Below, piece after piece: positions 34,379 through 43,376 of a DNA stretch of 44,770 nt. Position numbers and translations under genes: made by a program. The stretch lies in contig NZ_KB892293.1 in assembly GCF_000373745.1 (NCBI RefSeq), positions 1-44,770 on the forward strand, read 5' to 3'. This DNA is from Oligella ureolytica DSM 18253 (GTDB lineage: Bacteria; Pseudomonadota; Gammaproteobacteria; Burkholderiales; Burkholderiaceae_B). The notes below the pieces were generated by a model that was given only the letters and a program-made list of their open reading frames with translations, did no database searches and was not told where the DNA came from. Within the stretch, counting starts at the first letter, position 1, and every line of letters starts with the position of its first letter.

Positions 34379-34834
34379 CTACTGAATCTTTTTAAGCGAA
34401 TAATTTAAGACGTCTGAAAGCTTCTCACCTGTCTGAGTATCACGTAGCTCAACAAAATTTTCACCAACGAAAAATGTGTAGTTATCAGCATGCTCATCCA
34501 AACGGATAAGTGACGGTTGCTGCGGATCAAAAGCAAATTGACCGCTCACTGTGCGCGGACTTAATGCTTGGTTATTTTTTAGATAGTGCTGATCAAACGT
34601 GTACTGGCCATCACTAGTTAAAGTCAATTTAGTTTGAATACCCTCACAATCAGCGCAAGGGAAAAGTCCTTCATACACCCCTGCCCAATCCAAGGAATTT
34701 TGCGCCGTATGATGGTCCGGCACCATCGTCTGAGTTTGCTGGTTAACAACAGGACGATGAGTCACTTCATCTGAAGTAGAATGACACGCAGCCAATAACA
34801 AAGAAAGGCACACAACGGATAGTATTTTTTTCAT
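34379..34834 (-). CDS. NlpE-N-domain lipoprotein
   Basis: This 151-residue outer-membrane lipoprotein precursor has the signal MKKILSVVCLSLLLAAC with lipobox LAAC (lipidated Cys17). The mature protein matches the N-terminal domain of NlpE/CopR-type proteins: WAGVYEGLFPCADCEGIQTKLTL with the CxxC motif. NlpE in enterobacteria activates Cpx on adhesion or copper stress, but this form lacks the second domain. The ATG at 34834 begins a proper signal, whereas the longer frame to 34864 spoils it. Confidence 0.88.
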   Translation of the reverse strand: MKKILSVVCLSLLLAACHSTSDEVTHRPVVNQQTQTMVPDHHTAQNSLDWAGVYEGLFPCADCEGIQTKLTLTSDGQYTFDQHYLKNNQALSPRTVSGQFAFDPQQPSLIRLDEHADNYTFFVGENFVELRDTQTGEKLSDVLNYSLKKIQ

Positions 34835-35001
34835 CTTAAAAAACCAATAATTGATTATGAACATACGATTATCATAACAATCACAACTTGCGAGTTCAAT
34901 AATGATTTTCCCATTCTTAGCGTTTTAGCTAGTGTGACAGTGGCTCTCAAATGAATATAATAAAATACTCTCTATTGCTTAACTTTTTGCAAAAAGACGT
35001 C

Positions 35002-37581
35002 ATGCGTACTCTTACTCCCATCTTTGCTTTTTTATTAGCCTTAGTGTTTAGTGTTTTTTTGCCATCAACATCGATTGCAAAAAGCGCTGATGAAGCTGAA
35101 GCGGTCACGATTGAGCAATTACAGCGTCAATTAAAAGACATTCCGGTAACGAGCAAAGATAACAATGATTTGCAGCGATTGAACGCCGAGCTCAACCAAA
35201 TTAAGCAACGTGCCGATGTACTACTAAGTCAGGTAACTCAACAGGTCGTTGAGCTAGAACAAAAGCTGAGCAGCATCAGCCAACCGGCGACAGCCCCAAC
35301 AAGTGATCCCGCTGACCCACAACCCGCCGAGCAAGCTCCCGAAGAAGTGGCTGCACCTGAACCTGGTCCAGTCGAGGGACCGGAAACTTTATTCATTGCA
35401 GAGCAACGCGATGCCTTACAAAAGGAGCACGCACGACTCGATGCCCAACGCAAACATTTAATATTAATTATTAGTGAAGCGGAAGAAAAAAGTAAACTCC
35501 TCGTCGCCGAACGCCGACAGCGCTTTAAAGATGAGCTTTCTTTACAAGTACGCAGCATTTTAAACCCTATGTTTTGGAGTAATTGGCGTCAATCATTACC
35601 GGCAGACATCACGCGTCTGCAAGCATTCAAAAGTGAATTAACGGATATTAGCAAGCTGGCCGTGAGCCCAGCAAATCGCTGGCCATTAATGATTGGACTG
35701 ATCTTTAGTGCGCTTGTTTTTGTATTTGCCAATCGCTTCCTGAATCAAATGCTCAATCTCTTTTTAGTTAGAGTCATCCCCACCGGGCGCGCTCGGCGTT
35801 CTTTCTTTGCCCTCTCCAAAGTGCTGTTTAGAATCCTTGCCTTTGCTATTGTCTGTTTAGTGTTTTACGCAGGACTCAATTGGCACGATATATTAAGCGT
35901 GGAATTTAAACTTTTCTTACGACAGATTTTTTATAGCATATTATTTTCAGCATTTATTTATGGGCTGGGAGAAGCCATCCTATGCATCAAACATGATAGC
36001 TGGCGATTGCTTAAATTAAGCTTTGAAGAGGCCTATAATTTACGCCGTTTCCCTGTATTGCTGATGATCATCTCGCTCGTTTATCAAGTGATGCTTAGTA
36101 CCGGCAACTACATAGAACTCGATTTTATTAGTGAAGTAAATATAAAAACCATCTTCACACTACTGCTTTGTTTATGGTCACTAACTTTTTTCTCACGCTT
36201 ATCCTATGGTCGTGTACGTAGAAAAAAAGACAAACACACGGCACAGAGCAATGGCGATCAGTCGGTAGATAATGCTTCCGGCTCGTCACACGATGCTACA
36301 TCACAGGCAGCAGCTCATCAGACGGTTAATAGCGGCAAGCACACCCTTTTCCCAATCTGGCTGCTCTCCTTAATTGGCTTATCCTGGTTCTTTGCTTTAC
36401 TTGCTACCATCATCACCCTAACCGGTTACGTCAGTCTCGGCTCTTTTATGGTTAATCAACTGGTTTGGACGGTGTTGGTCTCTGCAAGCTTCTATATCGC
36501 TTGGAAGCTAACTGACGATGCCTACCAAGCATTATTCGGTTCACAGGCCTTGATAGGAAAATACCTAATCACAAGCTATGAATTTAGTGAAAACGTCCTG
36601 AATCAATTCATTGTGATTTTGTCCGCGATTAGCAAGGTGCTATTGATGTACGCCTTGATTAAAATCCTGCTCCTGCCCTTTGGGACTAACATCACTGAAT
36701 TTGCTCAGGTGTCCAACATCCTAAACACCTTAGTTACTCAAAACACCTTTGCCCTAACCACGAGCGGCATTATCAGTGCAATTGCTATCTTTTTGCTAGG
36801 TTTCTGGGTTATTCGACTGTTTAAATCATGGCTTGAGACAAAGTATTTCCCCAACACCAAACTAGAGACTGGTGTGCAGTCAAGCATTTCAACTATGTCA
36901 GGCTACTTAGGTGGCGTCGCGGTCATCGCCCTAAGCTTAGGCTCGATGGGACTAAGTTTTGACAAAATAACATGGGTCGCCAGTGCTCTATCCGTCGGTA
37001 TCGGTTTTGGTTTGCAGTCGATTGTACAAAACTTTATTTCAGGTCTCATTTTATTAACTGAGCGCCCGGTCAAAGTCGGTGATTGGGTGGTGGTTGGTAA
37101 TGACGATGGCGATATTAAACGCATCAATATTCGCGCCACAGAAATTCAATTATTTGATCGCTCGACACTTATTGTGCCAAACTCAGAATTTATTACCAAA
37201 GCCGTACGCAATATGACCTTGGATAAAAGTGAAGGTCGTGTAAAAATCACGCTGTCTTTACCTATTAGTACCAATCCTCGTATCGTATCCGACATGATTC
37301 TTGAGGTCTTTGGTGAACACGAATTAGTGCTTGACGAGATGGCTCCATTTATCCGTTTAGACAGTGTCGATGGCGGTAGTCTAACCCTATCAGCCACCTG
37401 CTATGTACCGAGCCCACGCCTAGTTGGTCAAGTACGTACAGAGTTATTATTTGAGATCCTTGATCGTTTACATCAAGCAGAAATCACCTTGATTAATCCG
37501 GTGCATATTAATCAAATTAATACAGCAATGCAGCAGTCATCGCCACCAACAACAAATCAAGTGGACATGTTTAAAAGTTAG
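35002..37581 (+). CDS. Large MscS-family mechanosensitive channel (MscK/DUF3772 type)
   Basis: This protein of about 859 residues has a signal peptide (to about residue 25, LPSTSIA), a periplasmic helical coiled-coil region with a Pro/Ala/Glu-rich linker (about 85-130), multiple membrane helices (from about 215), and a cytoplasmic MscS core at about 645-850. The pore helix region is GLSFDKITWVASALSVGIGFGLQSIVQNFISGLILL, then ERPVKVGDWVV and LIVPNSEFITKAVRN. A charged, low-complexity loop lies near residues 405-440. I chose ATG 35002 because the signal peptide begins there; an in-frame ATG at 34951 would add 17 residues. It protects against osmotic downshock. Confidence 0.88.
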   Translation: MRTLTPIFAFLLALVFSVFLPSTSIAKSADEAEAVTIEQLQRQLKDIPVTSKDNNDLQRLNAELNQIKQRADVLLSQVTQQVVELEQKLSSISQPATAPTSDPADPQPAEQAPEEVAAPEPGPVEGPETLFIAEQRDALQKEHARLDAQRKHLILIISEAEEKSKLLVAERRQRFKDELSLQVRSILNPMFWSNWRQSLPADITRLQAFKSELTDISKLAVSPANRWPLMIGLIFSALVFVFANRFLNQMLNLFLVRVIPTGRARRSFFALSKVLFRILAFAIVCLVFYAGLNWHDILSVEFKLFLRQIFYSILFSAFIYGLGEAILCIKHDSWRLLKLSFEEAYNLRRFPVLLMIISLVYQVMLSTGNYIELDFISEVNIKTIFTLLLCLWSLTFFSRLSYGRVRRKKDKHTAQSNGDQSVDNASGSSHDATSQAAAHQTVNSGKHTLFPIWLLSLIGLSWFFALLATIITLTGYVSLGSFMVNQLVWTVLVSASFYIAWKLTDDAYQALFGSQALIGKYLITSYEFSENVLNQFIVILSAISKVLLMYALIKILLLPFGTNITEFAQVSNILNTLVTQNTFALTTSGIISAIAIFLLGFWVIRLFKSWLETKYFPNTKLETGVQSSISTMSGYLGGVAVIALSLGSMGLSFDKITWVASALSVGIGFGLQSIVQNFISGLILLTERPVKVGDWVVVGNDDGDIKRINIRATEIQLFDRSTLIVPNSEFITKAVRNMTLDKSEGRVKITLSLPISTNPRIVSDMILEVFGEHELVLDEMAPFIRLDSVDGGSLTLSATCYVPSPRLVGQVRTELLFEILDRLHQAEITLINPVHINQINTAMQQSSPPTTNQVDMFKS

Positions 37582-37611
37582 TATTTAGTGATTTAGTGAA
37601 TATGACAAGCA

Positions 37612-37657
37612 GCGCAGTGGCAAAACTCAGCTACCCCTGGCTTTTGCCACTCTGCGC
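37612..37657. terminator. Bulged inverted repeat at convergent gene ends
   Basis: GCGCAGTGGCAAAA (37612-37625) pairs with TTTTGCCAC-TCTGCGC (37642-37657) apart from a 2-base bulge; it overlaps the 3' end of the TPR gene. A possible terminator for the mscS-like gene, but a clear T-run is lacking. Confidence 0.4.
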
Positions 37658-37953
37658 AAAAAAACTTGAGCCATTTTCACGGTTTGAATATCACCTTTTT
37701 CCGTGGCTACCTCAACTGCCTTGTTAAGCTTTTCTTCAGCTGCATCCAGTTTGCCATGTTCATAATGAATTCGGCCTAACCAGAACCAAGAGCTCGAATG
37801 CAAGGGGTCAAATTTAACTGCTTGCTCAAGATGGGCAATTGCTTGGTCGTATGCCTCTTGTTCGGCATAGGCTTTGCCAAGGCTGTATCGCAAGAGCAGG
37901 TTGTCATTACCCGATGCCAACATATTTTCTAAACGCTCAATTAACGGTCCCAT
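37627..37953 (-). CDS. Small TPR-repeat protein
   Basis: This 108-residue protein is made of about two and a half tetratricopeptide repeats: LLLRYSLGKAYAEQEAYDQAIAHLEQAVKFDP and SSWFWLGRIHYEHGKLDAAEEKLNKAVEVA, with the W/LG/Y/A/P consensus positions. It is a likely cytoplasmic protein-protein adaptor. The ATG at 37953 follows AGAGGTGATG; the longer frame to 37995 is not supported. Convergent with the channel gene. No specific function can be given. Confidence 0.83.
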   Translation of the reverse strand: MGPLIERLENMLASGNDNLLLRYSLGKAYAEQEAYDQAIAHLEQAVKFDPLHSSSWFWLGRIHYEHGKLDAAEEKLNKAVEVATEKGDIQTVKMAQVFLRRVAKARGS

Positions 37954-38037
37954 CACATCACCTCTATGTTGTTTAACACACTCAATTGTAGACAAGCCAT
38001 CTTAAATTGCAATCATCCCCCTATATGGGACTGCGCA

Positions 38038-39048
38038 TTAAATCGTTCTTTTTAACAAGGGCACACGAGAGAAAACAAATGCAGTTAGCAGCGACACGAT
38101 CAACACGACTAAAATACTTACTAAGATAAACCCCAAACTGACAGACACGCCATACTGATGAGACAGTGCAAATAAAATATCAATAAAAAAAGGATGAACT
38201 AAATAAATAGCAAATACAAGCGACGCTATTTTTTTGTTAATTGCTTTTGAAATCAAGACACCGTCTATGCTTTTAAATAAATACAAGATACTCAGCGACA
38301 TCGGGATCATTGTCACGCTCAAATATCTGTAAATATATTGCCCCACATCCATTTCAAAAAAGTACAGTCTGATAAAACACGCCAACACAGTGATGATGAT
38401 CGACCCGACGAATACAGCCAATAACAAAGACAAACGGTACTGATTATCATCCGTTCTGACGAGATAGCCCGCCATAAAATACGGAACAAAGCTTAAAAAC
38501 CAAAAAACAAAGACATCAGTATGGCTGACAAAAAAAGCATCAATGAATGTATTAAGCGCGGCAAGAACAAATAAAATAAAGGTAATCAAGACGAGCTGTT
38601 GTCGATTGCACCGTTTAACTATCATCCTTAATAAGGGAGTAAAGAGATACAGACAAACAAGCATGTAGAGATACCACAGGTGATAATATGGCTCCCCCGA
38701 TAATAGGTTGTCGAGCAATAGGCTAAAATCGACATATCCCCAGCTCGACCACTGCCTTAACGCCGTCCAACTTAAAAAGAACACACTCCAGAAAACTAGT
38801 GGTACCCCTATCCTGTTTAAGCGTTTTTTATAAAAAACTTTAGTACTTTCTTGCTTGTTCGGGTCCAAAAGTAAGGCACCGCTAATCATGACAAAAACCG
38901 GTACGCACCATCGAGTCGCAGATTCAAAAAAATGCCTAAACCACCAATCACTGTCTATTATGTCGTTATAGGGTAGGAACTCTCCAGACACATGGAGTGT
39001 AATAACCGCCAATATGGCAACTACCCGCGCATTGTCCAAGAAGTACAT
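38038..39048 (-). CDS. Acyltransferase-3 family membrane protein
   Basis: This 336-residue polytopic protein has about 10 helices, of the OafA/WecH acyltransferase-3 family that O-acetylates cell-surface sugars. It shows LDNARVVAILAVITLHVSGEF (His18 in the catalytic position), then RWCVPVFVMISGALLLDP and FYKKRLNRIGVPLVFWS, all family hallmarks. It follows the GtrA gene by 24 bases, in the same direction. O-antigen or lipid-linked sugar modification is likely; the acceptor is unknown. Confidence 0.87.
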   Translation of the reverse strand: MYFLDNARVVAILAVITLHVSGEFLPYNDIIDSDWWFRHFFESATRWCVPVFVMISGALLLDPNKQESTKVFYKKRLNRIGVPLVFWSVFFLSWTALRQWSSWGYVDFSLLLDNLLSGEPYYHLWYLYMLVCLYLFTPLLRMIVKRCNRQQLVLITFILFVLAALNTFIDAFFVSHTDVFVFWFLSFVPYFMAGYLVRTDDNQYRLSLLLAVFVGSIIITVLACFIRLYFFEMDVGQYIYRYLSVTMIPMSLSILYLFKSIDGVLISKAINKKIASLVFAIYLVHPFFIDILFALSHQYGVSVSLGFILVSILVVLIVSLLTAFVFSRVPLLKRTI

Positions 39049-39072
39049 AATTGAGCGCTCACCTCGCTACTC

Positions 39073-39444
39073 CTATCTTTCTCGATAAACGATCAAATGA
39101 GAATAAGAAAAACCGATCACCAGGCTGATAAATGAAAAGACGACCATCGTCACTAACGGTGCCAGCGCCATCTCATCAGCTATATTGCCCATCACAACGC
39201 TCAAAACGGCCATAAATGATACAAATGACACATAACGACGCTTGCTAATTTTTGCCTTGAAAGTGAATCTTGCATTGGCATAAAAAGAAAACGTGAGGGC
39301 GAACATATAAGCAATAAAATTGCTCCACGCCTGATTTAGCGTAGCACCATATAGCAAAAAGAAAAATACCGACCAGTGCACCACGGTATTAAGGAGGCTT
39401 ATGCTGACATATCTGCTAAACAAGCCGAAGATCGATCTATACAT
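39073..39444 (-). CDS. GtrA-family membrane protein
   Basis: This 123-residue protein has four membrane helices, typical of GtrA flippase-like proteins (usually about 120 residues). Signatures are RYVSISLLNTVVHWSVFFFLL near the N-terminus and YMFALTFSFYANARFTFK in the middle. GtrA members flip undecaprenyl-phosphate sugars, normally with GtrB and a serotype-specific transferase; neither is here, and an acyltransferase-3 follows instead. The ribosome site is weak. Confidence 0.85.
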   Translation of the reverse strand: MYRSIFGLFSRYVSISLLNTVVHWSVFFFLLYGATLNQAWSNFIAYMFALTFSFYANARFTFKAKISKRRYVSFVSFMAVLSVVMGNIADEMALAPLVTMVVFSFISLVIGFSYSHLIVYRER

Positions 39445-39623
39445 CAGGCGTATTCTTGTTGTTAGCCCCTAATTCCTAAGAGCATATGTCATGACGATGA
39501 CAACTAGTGTGAAAATATTTGACTAAATTATATCATAGGGCGAACGATATCTAATATAAGAACATCCAAAATCACCTCAAGACGCTCAGGCTAATGTGTC
39601 CACTCACTTGGTCAAATCCCTAA

Positions 39624-39653
39624 TTAGCACTTTATGAGCGGGTATGCTATACT
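39624..39653 (+). promoter_or_regulatory. Extended -10 promoter for infA
   Basis: TGC-TATACT (39645-39653) is an extended -10 element, with TTAGCA (39624-39629) as a weak -35 at 18 bases. It would start RNA near 39660, giving a leader of about 245 bases before infA. Confidence 0.5.
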
Positions 39654-39659
39654 AATCTA

Positions 39660-39905
39660 TTGTCACCCATGTGACTAACCTTCGGATACATGGTACCTAG
39701 CTCCTACCACATTCTTTAAGTAGAGTTTCTACTTAAAGCGCACTAAGGCTTGATTGCTTTTCAAGCACTTCATACATCTTCCCTTTTGGGAATACTACGT
39801 CGTTTTAGTATCCGTTCAACTCGCTACGCCCTAGCACCCAAGAACTACTTCGCTAAGTAGCGTCTTTGCTTTGCTATGTCTTTTAAAAATTTTACAGGAG
39901 AAACT
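39660..39905 (+). ncRNA. Hairpin-rich 5' leader of infA, candidate cis-regulatory RNA
   Basis: This stretch has no ORF but at least five local stems: CCATGT/ACATGG (39667-39693), an 11-base perfect stem CTTTAAGTAGA with 3-base loop (39714-39738), GCTTGA/TCAAGC (39748-39766), TTCCC/GGGAA with ATACTA/TAGTAT (39779-39811), and CTACTT/AAGTAG (39845-39860). The last arm pairs could compete, since CTACTT and AAGTAG occur in more than one hairpin. A GGAG ribosome site follows at 39897-39900. Not matched to a known RNA family. Confidence 0.45.
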
Positions 39906-40163
39906 ATGTCAAAAGAAGCATTAATCGAAATGAAAGGTTTAGTTACTGAAGTACTACCTGATGCTCGCTTTCGTGTCACGCTAGACAATGGCCACCCTCT
40001 CATCGCTTATACCGGTGGCAAAATGCGCAGACACCGTATCCGTATTTTAGCGGGTGATGAGGTCTCCCTAGAGCTATCACCTTATGACCTTGATAAGGGC
40101 CGTATCACCTATCGCCATCTTCCTAAGCGCTCATCAAACAAAAACTTTGGCAAGAAATCATAG
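39906..40163 (+). CDS. infA: Translation initiation factor IF-1
   Basis: This 85-residue S1/OB-fold protein binds the 30S A site during initiation. The sequence is [20 protein letters not shown], with [25 protein letters not shown] and [15 protein letters not shown], then a basic tail [14 protein letters not shown]-1 is normally about 72 residues; the tail and the KEALIEMKG start resemble the second IF-1 type of betaproteobacteria. The ATG at 39906 follows ACAGGAGAAACT; the in-frame ATG at 39876 has no ribosome site. A monocistronic unit with a long structured leader, so translational control is likely. Confidence 0.93.
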   Translation: MSKEALIEMKGLVTEVLPDARFRVTLDNGHPLIAYTGGKMRRHRIRILAGDEVSLELSPYDLDKGRITYRHLPKRSSNKNFGKKS

Positions 40164-40202
40164 TCGTTTATAACCACACAAGCTATTCATGACCAAGACA
40201 GC

Positions 40203-40224
40203 TCTCCTCCACCACAAGAGGAGA
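40203..40224 (+). terminator. Weak stem-loop after infA
   Basis: TCTCCTC pairs with GAGGAGA with an 8-base loop, 40 bases past the infA stop. No T-run follows; it may still act as a 3' stabilising hairpin. Confidence 0.35.
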
Positions 40225-40327
40225 ATCTGACACCTCCCCAATTTCCTAATTTCAACGCAACACTTAAGCTTAGTCAATAACATCCAGTTACCATTAATAC
40301 GAATTATTTATTTATTTTGTATTAGTC

Positions 40328-40356
40328 TTGTCAAAATGACATGGTATAAATATAAA
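40328..40356 (+). promoter_or_regulatory. Sigma-70 promoter for methyltransferase-like gene
   Basis: TTGTCA (40328-40333), 17-base spacer, TATAAA (40351-40356), a near-consensus arrangement about 65 bases upstream of the start codon. Confidence 0.65.
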
Positions 40357-40420
40357 GTTCTCTGCAGCCAATAGAATAAAACGAATCAATTGCAGGGTTT
40401 TAGTTTTTGAAGGAATTGTT

Positions 40421-41023
40421 TTGACTAAAGTACAAAAGTTCGAACGTGACAATCTCTCACCCCATCTCAGCAAGGATGGATTAGCCATTTTTGAACGCTA
40501 TGTCTTAAACTCCAATTGTTACCTGGAATACGGTTCAGGCGGTAGTACATTACGAGCACATAACTTAGGCGCTAAGCATATTATTTCTGTCGATTCTTCA
40601 AAGGATTGGACTCAAGCCATTAAGAAGAGTCTAAATGGTTCGACAAACGCAGACTTACTTTACTGTAATATCGGTACCATCAGTAATTGGGGCAAACCGG
40701 TCAACGATGACGGTATTAAAAATTACCATAACTATATGGTCACACCATGGAAAGTAGCCAACAACAAAAATCTTGACGTAGATCTCATTATGATTGATGG
40801 TCGCTTTCGTGTCGCCTGCTTCCTCTATAGTCTGCTCTGTGCAAAACCCGGCGCAATCATCTTGTTTGATGACTATACGCTACGTCCACGCTACCACGTA
40901 GTGGAAGAGTTTTGCCCTAAGATAAAAAGTTATGGCAGACTCGCTGAGTTTGTAGTCAATAAAAACTACAATCTGCCTGAATTAGTCGCAAGGATCAGTG
41001 AATATTCAATTGTACAGGACTAG
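40421..41023 (+). CDS. SAM-dependent methyltransferase-like protein
   Basis: This 200-residue Rossmann protein has YLEYGSGGSTLRAH, which fits the SAM-binding motif I, followed by IISVDSS (acidic end of strand 2), VDLIMIDGRFRVAC and ILFDDYTLRPRYH in the places of later motifs. It starts with TTG at 40421, preceded by AAGGA; no ATG is available nearby in frame. Its neighbours (infA, a convergent P450) give no hint of substrate. It is monocistronic with a promoter and terminator of its own. Related proteins are often found near glycan genes; function unknown. Confidence 0.7.
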   Translation: MTKVQKFERDNLSPHLSKDGLAIFERYVLNSNCYLEYGSGGSTLRAHNLGAKHIISVDSSKDWTQAIKKSLNGSTNADLLYCNIGTISNWGKPVNDDGIKNYHNYMVTPWKVANNKNLDVDLIMIDGRFRVACFLYSLLCAKPGAIILFDDYTLRPRYHVVEEFCPKIKSYGRLAEFVVNKNYNLPELVARISEYSIVQD

Positions 41024-41032
41024 TAGTCATCC

Positions 41033-41075
41033 ATGGCATATGAGCGAGTTAACAGGTCATTCATATGCCATTTTT
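41033..41075 (+). terminator. Rho-independent terminator
   Basis: A perfect 11-base stem (ATGGCATATGA at 41033-41043 with complement at 41061-41071) has a 17-base loop, followed by TTTTT. It ends the methyltransferase-like gene. Confidence 0.8.
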
Positions 41076-41090
41076 AGGTATGTGCCAAAA

Positions 41091-42275
41091 CTATCCGCTA
41101 CAGCCACCACAACAACTTCCTGCCACTAACGTAATCGGCAACAAATCAAAACCGCCAGCCGGGTACTTTGCATGCACTGCTTCATGATTAGGACTCAACA
41201 AAAAGCCTTGCGTATCACGCAATAAAGCACCAATCACTAGGCGTAGCACTAATCTCGCTAAAGGCGCACCTGGGCAATAGTGAATGCCTGCACCATAGAG
41301 TAAGTTATGCTCACCATTACGCTCAGGACAAAACTCGTCGGGGTCGCCAAAAACGGCTTCATCGCGGTTAGCAGATGCCCAAAGTATAGTTAGTCGTTGA
41401 TTTGCCCCAATGGTCTCACCACCAAGTGAAACTTCTTTGGTAGTCACGCGACGGTTTGAAATGAGTGGAGGATGGATACGCAGTATCTCATCAATAGAAT
41501 CATCTAATAACGCTGGTTGCTCACGCAATTTCTGCTGTAACTCCGGATGATCTGCTAAATACTTTACAACAATACCGACACAAGCGGCAATCGTGCCTAA
41601 CTCACCAACCGTCCAATTACGCAAAATACTGACAATAATCTCATCTGCCAACACCTGACCATCGACGGTTTCTTGCATCAGCGCTGTCGTCAAATCATCA
41701 GGTGCATCTTGACCGTCTGCACGACGAGTATTTAATAACTCGCGAATAAAACCGTCAAACTCAAGTGCAATCTCTGACATTGCCGGCCGATCCTGTGCCA
41801 AGGTAGCACGATGGTTCTTACGTACCCACTGAGTTAATGGCTCCTGTAATGATTCAGGCCATCCCAAAAAAGCACATTGAACCTGTACTGCATAGACACG
41901 CGCAAAGTGTTCAATCAGATCAAATTCTGTATTTTTAGGTGCGTTTTGTACTAAGGTATCGGCGATTTTCTGACAGGAATGCTCAAATGCTGCCATCCGC
42001 TCTTCATTGAAATAAGGATCGATTAATTGACGATAAACGGTATGCTCTGGCGGATCCATACCATTAGGTACTGAAACATGCTTAGAGACCACACTGCTAA
42101 ACGTATCATGATCATTAATCACGGACAACACATCAGCATGCTTAAACAATGCCCAATGCAAATGACTATCGTGCTTCACGGGACAGGCACGCCTAATCTT
42201 ATCGTAGGCAGCGATAGGCTCTGAAGAAATGGATGCTTGGTAGACATCATCCGAAAGTTTTTCATTATTACTCAT
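41091..42275 (-). CDS. Cytochrome P450 with Cys-rich C-terminus
   Basis: This 394-residue soluble bacterial P450 has ExxR in DEILRI, the heme-thiolate loop YGAGIHYCPGAPLARL (Tyr instead of the usual first Phe) and an I-helix GELGTIAAC in place of the common AG(D/E)T, with Glu/Thr retained in a shifted form. The last residues read AGSCCGGCSG, three cysteines in a Gly-rich tail not usual for P450s. No ferredoxin or reductase gene is adjacent, so redox partners must be elsewhere. The start at 42275 follows AAAGGAGTAATAGC. Substrate unknown. Confidence 0.9.
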   Translation of the reverse strand: MSNNEKLSDDVYQASISSEPIAAYDKIRRACPVKHDSHLHWALFKHADVLSVINDHDTFSSVVSKHVSVPNGMDPPEHTVYRQLIDPYFNEERMAAFEHSCQKIADTLVQNAPKNTEFDLIEHFARVYAVQVQCAFLGWPESLQEPLTQWVRKNHRATLAQDRPAMSEIALEFDGFIRELLNTRRADGQDAPDDLTTALMQETVDGQVLADEIIVSILRNWTVGELGTIAACVGIVVKYLADHPELQQKLREQPALLDDSIDEILRIHPPLISNRRVTTKEVSLGGETIGANQRLTILWASANRDEAVFGDPDEFCPERNGEHNLLYGAGIHYCPGAPLARLVLRLVIGALLRDTQGFLLSPNHEAVHAKYPAGGFDLLPITLVAGSCCGGCSG

Positions 42276-42443
42276 TGCTATTACTCCTTTGAGTTCTTAC
42301 TCAAAATAGCATACTCTCTATCTGACGACCTTGATGAGCGTCAATGACATAGTGTTTTTGTCAAGTAATATAAAAAATCGGTGAAAAGCAAACGCCCTCC
42401 GATTTCGTCTAGCGATGTCTAAGCAAATAATACTAAGAAATAC

Positions 42444-43376
42444 CTACTGCTCTAATGTAAGCCTGGAAGGCTCGGCCCGTTTTAAATTCATAAATGGTAA
42501 TACTAGCAAGTAAACAACCATACCTACCAACATCCCTAAAAACAAATCGATCAACATGGTGAGAAAGGTAGAATCAATTGATAAGCTGGCAATTAGTCCA
42601 TGCAGCCATGGCCAATTATGAGTAAAAATGCCACCGCCAACTAAAAACATGGCTATCGCCCCTATAATGGCCAACCCACGCATTAAATGAGGCATAAAAG
42701 CAATCATGCCACGACCTATTTTTTTGTAATAGCGCGATTCTTTTTGCATCAGCCATAGACCTATGTCATCAAGCTTTATGATTAGCGAGACAAATCCATA
42801 TACTAGCACTGTAATCCCGACACCAATTGCAATCATGACCATTGTCTTAGGCAAAATACTCATTGTTGCCACAACACCCATGGCAATAATAATTATCTCA
42901 GCAGATAAAATAAAATCAGTACGTATGGCGCCATTAATTTTAGTGCGCTCATCTTTTGTTGAATCTACTGCTGTTTCTGTGTGTGTCTTGCCTAGCGAAT
43001 GATTTTCCACATTCGGCTCTAGCTGGTGAGCTTCTCGGCGCCCTTTAACGTGATGTATTACTTTTTCCATGCCTTCAAATGACAAATAAGCACCACCAAT
43101 CATCAAAAGTATAGTGATCAGGATTGGAAAAAAATAAGAAATCAATAATGCAGCGGGGATAATAACGGCTTTGTTTTTGAATGAGCCTTTGGTTACCTCC
43201 CATATCACCGGCAATTCGCGTTTAGCCGATATACCGGTCAACTGATTGGCATTAACCGCTAAATCATCGCCCACTATTCCTGCAGTTTTCTTGGCTGCTA
43301 CCTTTGTCATCGCAGCGACGTCATCAAGTACGGTAGTGACATCATCCAGCAAAGTAAATAAACTAGCAAAAGCCAT
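42444..43376 (-). CDS. DUF808/YedI-family inner-membrane protein
   Basis: This 310-residue membrane protein starts MAFASLFTLLDDVTTVLDDVAAMTKVAAKKTAGIVGDDLAVNA in the manner of E. coli YedI (split here by function: amphipathic N-terminal helix, then membrane helices from about residue 70). Later helices lie near 75-100, 150-200, 230-255 and 270-295. The family function is unknown. It is encoded singly, downstream of a decayed toxin-antitoxin pair and upstream of the P450 in the same direction with a 168-base gap. Confidence 0.85.
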   Translation of the reverse strand: MAFASLFTLLDDVTTVLDDVAAMTKVAAKKTAGIVGDDLAVNANQLTGISAKRELPVIWEVTKGSFKNKAVIIPAALLISYFFPILITILLMIGGAYLSFEGMEKVIHHVKGRREAHQLEPNVENHSLGKTHTETAVDSTKDERTKINGAIRTDFILSAEIIIIAMGVVATMSILPKTMVMIAIGVGITVLVYGFVSLIIKLDDIGLWLMQKESRYYKKIGRGMIAFMPHLMRGLAIIGAIAMFLVGGGIFTHNWPWLHGLIASLSIDSTFLTMLIDLFLGMLVGMVVYLLVLPFMNLKRAEPSRLTLEQ

